The translations under genes were made by a program, and so were the position numbers. From contig NZ_CP038852.1 in the NCBI RefSeq assembly GCF_012276695.1, positions 1,178,001-1,242,000 on the forward strand: a stretch of DNA of 64,000 bases, read 5' to 3'. Source of the stretch: Candidatus Pelagibacter giovannonii. Its GTDB lineage: Bacteria > Pseudomonadota > Alphaproteobacteria > Pelagibacterales > Pelagibacteraceae. The notes beneath the pieces are model-generated. The model worked only from the letters and a program-made list of their open reading frames with translations, had not been told where the DNA came from and ran no database searches. Below are positions 57,120-64,000 of this stretch, in pieces (the stretch's first letter is position 1; every line of letters begins with the position of its first letter).

Positions 57120-57856
57120 TAAAAAGTAAAAGAATTATCTATTTCTTTTATTTTATTTTCAATATATGAAATTTTATTATTTAAAATGGGGTCTGATTTA
57201 CGAATTTGGTTAATTTCTTTTTTTTTTAAAAAGATCATATGTGAGTAAACTTCTGCCATATCCTCTGAGGCTGTTGATTTAGAATATTCTGTAAAAAAGC
57301 CATTGGTTATTTTATATTTTTCTAATGATATATTCTTTGTGCATGTGGAGCATTCAGCATATCTAAATTTAGAATTATTAAATTTAATCCACTCTTCTTC
57401 ATTAAAAACTTCTTTATGCTGAAGATGTATTACATGAAAAACTTCGTGATGGATTACTCTTTCAAAGTAATCTTCATTAAATTCAATATCCAGTATTAAT
57501 GTTTTCATTACATTATCTGGAATACCAGCCGTATATAGTTCTGAGATGGATAAATTTTTGCACATAACAATATATTTGAGATTAATTTTTTTTAGATAAT
57601 CATAAGAATATCTATTAAGATTTTTATGAATAATTTTATATTTTGCATCTAAATCTTTCTTATTTGGATTTGAACAAACAATATTTTTTTGAGTACCTAG
57701 CCTAAAAGGTCTGACAGCATAAAAATATTTAAGCTTATTTTTAGTATTTATTTCATAAATCTCTAAGTTGGGTATTTTGATAAGATTATAAATGGTATTA
57801 GCTTTTAGTGGGGTAATAAAAATAATTAGTAGTAAAATGGCTCTTATTAAGTTCAT
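57119..57856 (-). CDS. Putative secreted zinc metallopeptidase (HExxH)
   Basis: This 245-residue protein starts with a signal peptide (about 1-19, LLLIIFITPLKA). The zinc motif is HHEVFHVIHLQH at 136-147, with His137, Glu138 and His141. A downstream TASEDMAEVYSHM (about 195-207) supplies a likely third ligand, as in gluzincin-type families with an ED-x-AE motif. A Cys pair, AECSTC, lies between. No characterised family is recognised. It is translationally coupled to the membrane cyclophilin, which suggests a shared envelope substrate or a quality-control role. Confidence 0.72.
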   Translation of the reverse strand: MNLIRAILLLIIFITPLKANTIYNLIKIPNLEIYEINTKNKLKYFYAVRPFRLGTQKNIVCSNPNKKDLDAKYKIIHKNLNRYSYDYLKKINLKYIVMCKNLSISELYTAGIPDNVMKTLILDIEFNEDYFERVIHHEVFHVIHLQHKEVFNEEEWIKFNNSKFRYAECSTCTKNISLEKYKITNGFFTEYSKSTASEDMAEVYSHMIFLKKKEINQIRKSDPILNNKISYIENKIKEIDNSFTF

Positions 57857-57913
57857 AATTATAAAGATAGAAGATATTCCATTATCAAAGAATGTGGTAC
57901 ATTTTATTTATAA

Positions 57914-58873
57914 ATGAAAAAAGAAAGAAATAAAAACCCAATTCAGCCTGTTAGTGGAACTAAAGTCCCAAGATTTGCTGGCCCATCTACATTTGCAAGG
58001 TTACCAGAACTAAGAGATGTTAAAAGTTGTGATGTAGCAATTGTTGGAATTCCATTTGACGCTGGTACAAGTTACAGACCAGGAGCTAGATTTGGCCCAA
58101 TGAGTATTAGACAGGCTTCAAGACATTTAAGAACTAATTATCATCCAAGTTATGATGTTGAACCTTTTAAAGTACAGCAAGTTGCTGATGCTGGTGATAT
58201 CACCTGTAATCCATTTAGTATTGATGAGTCGATAAAACAGATTGAAGCTGGAGCAACAGATTTATTGAATAAAGTTGGTGGTATAATTAGCCTAGGTGGC
58301 GATCATACAATTGCAGTACCTTTATTAAGAGCAATCAATAAAAAATGTAATGGACCAGTTGCCTTAGTACATTTTGATGCACATTTAGACACTTGGGACA
58401 CATATTTTGGTGCTCCTTATACACATGGAACTCCTTTTAGAAGAGCAAGAGAGGAAGGTTTATTTCTAGATGATGCTTCAATGCATGTTGGAATCCGAGG
58501 GCCTCTTTACAGCAGGGATGATATTAAAAATGATGAAGAATTTGGTTTTAAAATTATTCACTGTGATGAGTTTCAAACACAAGGCACAGATAAAATTGCT
58601 GAAAGAATTAAAAAAAGAGTTGGTAACAATCCACTTTACTTGTCTATTGATATAGATGTTTTGGATCCAGCTTTTGCCCCAGGCACAGGTACACCTGAAA
58701 TTGCTGGTATGACTACAAGAGAGATGGTCAATGTTTTAAGAGGACTGTCTGGTTTAAATCTTGTTTCTGCTGATGTGGTTGAAGTTTCTCCAGCATATGA
58801 TCATGCTGAAGTTACGTCGTTAGCTGCAGCAACCATTGTTTATGAACTAACAAATTTATTTGCAAAATCATAA
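57914..58873 (+). CDS. speB: Agmatinase/ureohydrolase family enzyme
   Basis: This 319-residue enzyme has the dimanganese site in GGDHTIAVPL, HFDAHLDTWDT and SIDIDVLDPAFAPGTGTPE. It cleaves urea from a guanidino compound. Agmatine is the default assignment, but guanidinobutyrate and guanidinopropionate hydrolases share these motifs, and an aldehyde dehydrogenase follows 20 bases downstream, which would suit a guanidino-acid or amine route. The N-terminal NPIQPVSGTKVPRFAGPSTF is typical of alphaproteobacterial members. Confidence 0.88.
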   Translation: MKKERNKNPIQPVSGTKVPRFAGPSTFARLPELRDVKSCDVAIVGIPFDAGTSYRPGARFGPMSIRQASRHLRTNYHPSYDVEPFKVQQVADAGDITCNPFSIDESIKQIEAGATDLLNKVGGIISLGGDHTIAVPLLRAINKKCNGPVALVHFDAHLDTWDTYFGAPYTHGTPFRRAREEGLFLDDASMHVGIRGPLYSRDDIKNDEEFGFKIIHCDEFQTQGTDKIAERIKKRVGNNPLYLSIDIDVLDPAFAPGTGTPEIAGMTTREMVNVLRGLSGLNLVSADVVEVSPAYDHAEVTSLAAATIVYELTNLFAKS

Positions 58874-58893
58874 AGAAAGGATAGTTTCTCAAA

Positions 58894-60330
58894 ATGTTAG
58901 ATAAGAAAAAATTTTATATCAACGGTGAATGGGTTTTCCCAAAAAAACCAAATGACTTCAAAGTAACAGATCCTTCAACAGAGGAAGAGTGTGCTGTTAT
59001 ATCTTTAGGTGGAGTAGAAGATGTAAATGATGCAGTAAGTGCTGCTACTAAAGCTTTTGAAACATGGGCATTTTCAACTAAAGAAGAGAGATTAAAGTAT
59101 TTAGAAGCTTTGTATGTTGTTTATAAAAAAAGATGGGCTGATATGGCTAAGGCTATAACTCTTGAGATGGGAGCACCAATCGATTTTTCAACACAATTAC
59201 AAGCTGGAACTGGGGCTAGTCATATAAAATCCTACATAAAAGTTTTAAAAGAATATACGTTTGAAGCAAAATTAGGAGAACATGCTTTGAACAATAATAT
59301 TTTACATGAACCAAAAGGAGTTTGTGCGTTAATTACCCCATGGAATTGGCCAATGAACCAAACTTGTTTAAAAGTAATTCCAGCAATCGCTGCAGGTTGC
59401 ACAATGGTACTTAAACCATCTGAAATAGCCCCATTATCATCGATGATTTTAGCAGAAATGATTGATGAAATTAAATTACCAAAAGGTGTATTCAATTTAG
59501 TTAATGGAGATGGTGCAGTTACTGGAAATGCATTAACAAGTCATCCAGATGTAAATATGGTTTCATTTACAGGATCTACTAGAGCAGGTGCTTTAATTTC
59601 TCAAAATGCTGCAAATGATTTTAAGAGAGTTAGCCTTGAACTTGGTGGAAAAGGAGCGAATATTATATTTAAAGATGCAGATGCCGAAGCAGTTGAAAGA
59701 GGCGCTTTAAGATGTTTTAGAAATTCAGGACAATCTTGTAATGCACCAACTAGAATGTTAGTTGAAAAATCTATTTATGATGAAACAGTTGAAAGAGTAA
59801 AAAATTTTGCTAATTCAATGAAAGTTGATATTGCAACAAAAGAAGGTGATCATATTGGACCTGTTGTTTCAAAAGCCCAGTTTGATAAAATTCAAGCTTT
59901 AATTCAAGTTGGTATTGATGAAGGTGCTAAATTAGTTGCTGGTGGAACTGGTAAACCTGATGGACTTGATAAAGGATATTTTGTTAAACCTACTGCTTTT
60001 GCAGATGTTAATAATCAGATGCAAATTGCAAGAACAGAAATATTTGGACCTGTTTTATCAATTATACCCTTTGAAACAGAGGAAGAAGCAATTGAAATTG
60101 CAAATGACACTCCATACGGATTGTTAAATTTTATTCAAACTCAAGATCAAGAAAAAGCTAATAGAGTTGCTAGAAAACTAAGATCAGGAATGGTAGATAT
60201 TAATGGAGCCGGTTTAGCACCAGATGCTCCTTTCGGTGGCTATAAGCATTCTGGTATTGGTCGTGAAGCTGGTAAATTAGGCCTTGAAGAGTATCTTGAA
60301 GTTAAAGTTGTTAGTGGCTGGAACGATTAA
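58894..60330 (+). CDS. NAD(P)-dependent aldehyde dehydrogenase next to a ureohydrolase
   Basis: This 478-residue enzyme has ITPWNWPMNQTCLKVIPAI, the Glu in SLELGGKGANII and the catalytic Cys in FRNSGQSCNAPTR. It is about 20 bases after the ureohydrolase gene with an AAAGGAT ribosome site, so both may act on an amine-derived aldehyde. Its stop codon interlocks with that of argE: the two convergent genes overlap by four bases (60327-60330). Confidence 0.92.
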   Translation: MLDKKKFYINGEWVFPKKPNDFKVTDPSTEEECAVISLGGVEDVNDAVSAATKAFETWAFSTKEERLKYLEALYVVYKKRWADMAKAITLEMGAPIDFSTQLQAGTGASHIKSYIKVLKEYTFEAKLGEHALNNNILHEPKGVCALITPWNWPMNQTCLKVIPAIAAGCTMVLKPSEIAPLSSMILAEMIDEIKLPKGVFNLVNGDGAVTGNALTSHPDVNMVSFTGSTRAGALISQNAANDFKRVSLELGGKGANIIFKDADAEAVERGALRCFRNSGQSCNAPTRMLVEKSIYDETVERVKNFANSMKVDIATKEGDHIGPVVSKAQFDKIQALIQVGIDEGAKLVAGGTGKPDGLDKGYFVKPTAFADVNNQMQIARTEIFGPVLSIIPFETEEEAIEIANDTPYGLLNFIQTQDQEKANRVARKLRSGMVDINGAGLAPDAPFGGYKHSGIGREAGKLGLEEYLEVKVVSGWND

Positions 60331-61526
60331 TTAGAAATAGAATTATTTTTAATTCCATCCAACAAAGCTAAACATTTTTTAAGTTCATCTAAAACTATAA
60401 ACTCATCTATTTTATGAGCCTGTTCAATTGATCCTGGACCACAAACTACTGTGCTAATCCCAATTTCTTGAAATAATCCAGCCTCTGTTCCAAATGAAAC
60501 AACTTGTCTAGAATTATCACCTGTTAAGCTCGAAATTAATTCACAAGCATCTGACTTATCTTGTCTGTCAAATCCAACAATTTCACCAATAATATCTTTT
60601 TCAATTGAGGCAGTAGGAAAAATTTTTTTCATTTCAGGTAATAACACCTCATTTGCATACTTGTCGATTTCTTGATTTAAAAATACTCCATCATCTTTAT
60701 CAACTGGCCGTGTTTCCCAATTAACATGACATTTGTCTGCTATTACATTATGAGCAATACCACCAAACACACCACCAATAGAGAGGGTAGAGTATGGTGG
60801 ATCAAAAATAGAATCTTTCGGGGCTCTACTTTTAAGCTTTTCTCTAAGTTCAATTAATTTATTTACATATCTTGATGCATATTCAACAGCACTTACACCT
60901 TTATGAGGTGCTGAACTATGTCCTGCTAAACCTTTAAAATAGGTTGTGTATTCATAACACCCCTTATGAGCGTCAATAATTTTCATATTAGTCGGTTCAC
61001 CAATAACACAAATACCATCTTTAATTTCTCTTTTTTTTAATTCCTCTATTAGTATAGGAGCACCCTGGCATGCTGTTTCTTCATCAAATGTAAATGAGAA
61101 ATGAATATCTCTATCTAAATTTGATTTAGAATAAATAGGCGCATAAGCTAAAGTACATGCAATAAAACCTTTCATATCACATGAACCTCTACCATATAAC
61201 TTGTCTTCTCTAATCGTTGCTGTGAAAGGATCTGAACTCCAGCCCTTTGAAACAGGGACGACGTCAGTGTGGCCCGATAAAATAATTGGCTTCTTATTAT
61301 TTGAATTTTTAGCTTTTAGTGTAGCAAATAAATTTACTCTTTTTTTTTCATCATCATAAGTTTTAAATGATGTTGCACCAAGTTTTTTTAGAATTTCATC
61401 ACAATAGTTAATCAAAGAGCTATTATCTTCTCCAGATATTGTTTTGAAGCTAATCAAATCAGTTAAAATTTTAACCGAATTATTAAATAATTGATCTGAA
61501 CTATTTTCTGTACTCATAAATAACAT
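60327..61526 (-). CDS. argE: Acetylornithine deacetylase (M20 family)
   Basis: This 399-residue M20 peptidase-fold deacetylase has the metal ligands His in SGHTDVVPV, Asp in YGRGSCDMKGF, Glu pair in FDEETACQG, Glu in VIGEPTN and the late His in EQAHKIDEF. It releases acetate from N-acetylornithine in arginine synthesis, or from a related N-acyl amino acid. Two ATGs, at 61526 and 61517, are possible starts and neither has a clear ribosome site. It is divergent from csaA. Confidence 0.88.
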   Translation of the reverse strand: MLFMSTENSSDQLFNNSVKILTDLISFKTISGEDNSSLINYCDEILKKLGATSFKTYDDEKKRVNLFATLKAKNSNNKKPIILSGHTDVVPVSKGWSSDPFTATIREDKLYGRGSCDMKGFIACTLAYAPIYSKSNLDRDIHFSFTFDEETACQGAPILIEELKKREIKDGICVIGEPTNMKIIDAHKGCYEYTTYFKGLAGHSSAPHKGVSAVEYASRYVNKLIELREKLKSRAPKDSIFDPPYSTLSIGGVFGGIAHNVIADKCHVNWETRPVDKDDGVFLNQEIDKYANEVLLPEMKKIFPTASIEKDIIGEIVGFDRQDKSDACELISSLTGDNSRQVVSFGTEAGLFQEIGISTVVCGPGSIEQAHKIDEFIVLDELKKCLALLDGIKNNSISN

Positions 61527-61544
61527 CTATTATATATTAAATAT

Positions 61545-61886
61545 ATGAAAGAACAAATAACCTATGATGACTTTGATAAAATAGATATTAGAGTTGGAAC
61601 TGTAATCTCTGTAAAAAAAAATGAAAAAGCACGTAAACCTTCTTTAGTTATTGAGGTAGATTTTGGTAAAGAAATTGGAATTAAAAAGTCTTCAGCTCAA
61701 ATTACTCATTATTATAACGAGGAAAATTTAAAAGGAAAACAAGTTGTAGGTATTTGTAATTTTCCTGAGAAAAATATTGCAGGAATTGTTTCACAAGTTC
61801 TTATTTTAGGTTCAATTGATAAAGAGGGAAAAGTTATATTACTTCATCCATCACAAGAATCTGAAAATGGTCTTCCAGTAGCTTAA
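61545..61886 (+). CDS. csaA: CsaA-type tRNA-binding-domain protein
   Basis: This 113-residue protein is a stand-alone tRNA-binding OB fold like that at the C-terminus of methionyl-tRNA synthetase. FDKIDIRVGTVISVKKNEKA opens the fold, and QVVGICNFPEKNIAGIVSQ and HPSQESENGLPVA close it. CsaA is described as an export-related chaperone and tRNA binder. It starts 18 bases from argE on the other strand and is followed after six bases by a LysE exporter gene. Confidence 0.92.
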   Translation: MKEQITYDDFDKIDIRVGTVISVKKNEKARKPSLVIEVDFGKEIGIKKSSAQITHYYNEENLKGKQVVGICNFPEKNIAGIVSQVLILGSIDKEGKVILLHPSQESENGLPVA

Positions 61887-61892
61887 TTTTTT

Positions 61893-62483
61893 ATGCATCC
61901 AGAATTATTATTATTAATAGGAATTTCTTTATCTTTGGGATTTACACCAGGACCAAATAATGCTGTTGCAGCTTACTCAGGTTTTAATTTTGGTATCAGA
62001 AAAACTTTACCATTAATCTTGGGAGTTGGTTTTGGTTACACAACTTTAATTATATTGATTAATTTTGTTTTAATATCAACTTTCAAAAATTATCCAATTA
62101 TTCAAGAAATTATCAGAGTTCTTGGAACAATTTTTTTGATTTATCTAGCTTATAAAATTTCATTTTCAAAAATTTCTTCAGATGGAAGAACAGAAAATCC
62201 AGTAAAGTTTTTAGATAAATTTATCTTTCAGTTTATCAATCCAAAAGGAGTAATGGCTGGAGTTACATTGAGTTCAAACTTTGTAGAACAAGGGGAAAAC
62301 TATTTGAATCACTCTATTTGGGTAATTGTAGTTTGTAGTGTAACAGCATTTTTAAGTATCACTTCGTGGACATTTTTAGGTAAGTTTTTAAGGAAATTTG
62401 CTACAAATAATAATTTTATTAAACGATTTAATTATGCTATGTCATTGCTACTTATCGTTTGTATAATAGGGTTCTACATCTAA
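61893..62483 (+). CDS. LysE/RhtB-family exporter, second copy
   Basis: This 196-residue membrane protein has the canonical FTPGPNNAVAAYSGFNFGIR opening and the half-way motif QFINPKGVMAGVTLSS. About six helices are visible. Unlike the copy at 25936, it keeps the TPGP loop. The cargo is unknown. It lies between csaA and acnA, with gaps of six bases on each side. Confidence 0.87.
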   Translation: MHPELLLLIGISLSLGFTPGPNNAVAAYSGFNFGIRKTLPLILGVGFGYTTLIILINFVLISTFKNYPIIQEIIRVLGTIFLIYLAYKISFSKISSDGRTENPVKFLDKFIFQFINPKGVMAGVTLSSNFVEQGENYLNHSIWVIVVCSVTAFLSITSWTFLGKFLRKFATNNNFIKRFNYAMSLLLIVCIIGFYI

Positions 62484-62489
62484 AACTAA

Positions 62490-64000
62490 ATGAAACCAGG
62501 AAACAAAAATTCATATAACTCTTTAAAATCTATCAGTATAAATGACACTGAATATAAATATTATTCTTTATCAGAAGCAGAAAAAAACGGTTTAGATGGA
62601 ATTTCAAAACTACCAAAATCCCTTAAAGTTTTATTAGAAAATTTATTAAGATACGAAGATGATCTATCAGTTACTAAAAGCCAAATAGAAGCAATTAAGG
62701 AATGGTTAAAGACAAAAAAATCATTAACTGAAATAGCTTATAGGCCAGCAAGAGTTTTATTGCAGGATTACACAGGAATACCAGCGGTTGCTGATCTTGC
62801 GGCAATGAGAGAAGCTGTTAAAGAAAAAAATAAAGATCCAAATACTATTAATCCACTATCTGCAGTTGATCTTGTAATTGATCATTCAGTTCAAGTAGAT
62901 AAATCAGCAAATAAAGATTCTTTTGAAAAAAATGTTGATATTGAATTTAAAAGAAACGGTGAGAGATATTCATTTTTAAAATGGGGTCAACAAGCATTTA
63001 ATAACTTTAGAATTGTTCCTCCTGGAACTGGGATTTGTCACCAGGTTAATTTAGAATATTTGTCAAAAGTAGTCTGGTCTGAAAAATTTAAAGACGAGAA
63101 CTATTTATTTCCTGACACTTTAGTCGGTACTGATAGTCATACTACCATGGTTAATGGCTTATCTGTTCTTGGATGGGGTGTTGGTGGAATAGAAGCTGAA
63201 GCTGGAATGTTAGGACAACCAATTTCCATGTTAATCCCTGAAGTAATCGGATTTGAAGTTAAAAATAAGATGCCAGAAGGCACTACTGCAACAGATTTGG
63301 TTTTAACAGTTGTAAAAATGTTAAGAGATAAAGGTGTTGTTGGAAAATTTGTTGAATTTTATGGAGAAGGTTTAAAAAATTTAACTCTTGCTGATAGAGC
63401 AACAATTGCCAATATGGCACCAGAATATGGAGCAACGTGTGGTTTTTTTCCTATTGATGAAGAGACATTAAAATATTTAAGATTTTCAGGAAGAGATGAA
63501 AATATAGTAAATATAGTTGAGAAGTATGCAAAAGAACAAGGTTTGTGGGCTAATGATCAAGTTGAATTTACAGACACCTTATCATTAGACATGTCTACAG
63601 TTGTTCCAACAATTTCGGGACCCAAAAGACCTCAGGACAAAGTTTTATTAACAGATGCCTCTACTGGATTTAAAAAAGTTTTTGAGGACGCAACTAGCAG
63701 AAAAGAGCAACATGTTTCAAAAGTATCAGGATCAGATTATGAAATTAAAGATGGTTCAATATTAATTGCAGCTATAACATCATGTACAAATACATCTAAC
63801 CCAAATGTATTAATTGGAGCTGGGTTGTTAGCAAAAAAAGCTGTTGAACTTGGTTTACAAACTAAACCATGGGTAAAAACATCATTAGCTCCGGGATCGC
63901 AAGTAGTAACTGATTATTTAGCAAAAGCAGGACTAAATGTATTTTTAGATAAACTTGGTTTTAATTTGGTTGGATATGGTTGCACGACTTGTATAGGAAA
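62490..64000 (+). CDS. acnA: Aconitate hydratase A, N-terminal 503 residues (cut by the window end)
   Basis: The frame starts at ATG 62490 and is open to the end of the window. It carries the AcnA features: RPARVLLQDYTGIPAVADLAAM, GTDSHTTMVNGL with the substrate-binding His region, and two of the cluster-binding sites, SCTNTSNPNV (about 431-440) and YGCTTCIG at the very end. The enzyme interconverts citrate and isocitrate in the TCA cycle with a 4Fe-4S cluster. The C-terminal swivel domain lies outside. An out-of-window stop should give about 890 residues. Confidence 0.96.
   Translation, partial: MKPGNKNSYNSLKSISINDTEYKYYSLSEAEKNGLDGISKLPKSLKVLLENLLRYEDDLSVTKSQIEAIKEWLKTKKSLTEIAYRPARVLLQDYTGIPAVADLAAMREAVKEKNKDPNTINPLSAVDLVIDHSVQVDKSANKDSFEKNVDIEFKRNGERYSFLKWGQQAFNNFRIVPPGTGICHQVNLEYLSKVVWSEKFKDENYLFPDTLVGTDSHTTMVNGLSVLGWGVGGIEAEAGMLGQPISMLIPEVIGFEVKNKMPEGTTATDLVLTVVKMLRDKGVVGKFVEFYGEGLKNLTLADRATIANMAPEYGATCGFFPIDEETLKYLRFSGRDENIVNIVEKYAKEQGLWANDQVEFTDTLSLDMSTVVPTISGPKRPQDKVLLTDASTGFKKVFEDATSRKEQHVSKVSGSDYEIKDGSILIAAITSCTNTSNPNVLIGAGLLAKKAVELGLQTKPWVKTSLAPGSQVVTDYLAKAGLNVFLDKLGFNLVGYGCTTCIG

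Overview
The window looks like a piece of a streamlined marine alphaproteobacterial genome, most likely SAR11 (Candidatus Pelagibacter or a close relative). The reasons are strong A+T richness, intergenic gaps almost always under 100 bases, many stop-start overlaps (TAATG), gene order such as mrp / hflK-hflC-DUF2065-degP-miaA / ilvB-ilvH-ilvC-leuA / mreBCD-mrdA-rodA, and a load of amino-acid and polyamine-type ABC transporters, LysE/EamA/TauE exporters and osmolyte-type catabolic genes. No rRNA, tRNA, CRISPR array, insertion sequence, integrase or phage gene was seen. Taxonomy is inferred from layout and recognised families, not from a search.

Layout. (1) 1-4473 is an accessory surface-sugar block, even richer in A+T than the rest: a truncated GT2 glycosyltransferase, a DprE1-like FAD oxidase and a DegT/ArnB-type aminotransferase in one tight minus-strand operon, then a formyltransferase on the plus strand and an FkbM methyltransferase. 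(2) 4477-20806 is core: Mrp, HflK/HflC, DUF2065, DegP, MiaA, isoleucine/valine and leucine synthesis, and the MreBCD-PBP2-RodA cell-shape operon, which follows leuA after one base. (3) 20875-25801 holds a DadA-like amino-acid oxidase, an EamA exporter, a D-2-hydroxyacid dehydrogenase, a histone-deacetylase-fold amidohydrolase, MsrB, a glutaredoxin and a DUF2805 protein. (4) 25936-41281 is a transport region: a LysE exporter, a complete LivKHMGF-type importer, AzlC/AzlD, a CsiD/GlaH-like 2-oxoglutarate dioxygenase, a frameshifted ProC-like gene, a second LivGFHM importer whose likely binding protein lies convergently at 40088-41281, a 22-residue membrane microprotein, an MFS carrier and a TauE/SafE exporter. 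(5) 41358-52910 is a divergent catabolic locus. The minus-strand operon is luciferase-like monooxygenase, DUF1185 protein, alpha/beta hydrolase, aldehyde dehydrogenase and EamA. The plus-strand arm is an EutA-like Asp/Glu-racemase-fold enzyme, a DoeA/EutD-like ectoine-hydrolase homologue and a PotABCD-type importer. (6) 52967-64000 holds a FadN-type beta-oxidation fusion, a highly charged coiled-coil protein, a cyclophilin, a secreted-type zinc peptidase, agmatinase-family ureohydrolase plus aldehyde dehydrogenase, ArgE, CsaA, a second LysE exporter and the first two thirds of aconitase (acnA), cut by the window end.

The best candidates for something undescribed are the putative lipid-linked amino-sugar pathway at the left end (glycosyltransferase, keto-forming FAD oxidase, transaminase, formyltransferase), the divergent nitrogen-heterocycle or osmolyte catabolic locus at 41-53 kb, and a shared regulatory design at two substrate-binding-protein genes: a perfect 12-base palindrome centred on GTTAAC, exactly 14 bases before each start codon. 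Separately, two binding-protein genes are followed by a hairpin terminator inside the transporter operon.
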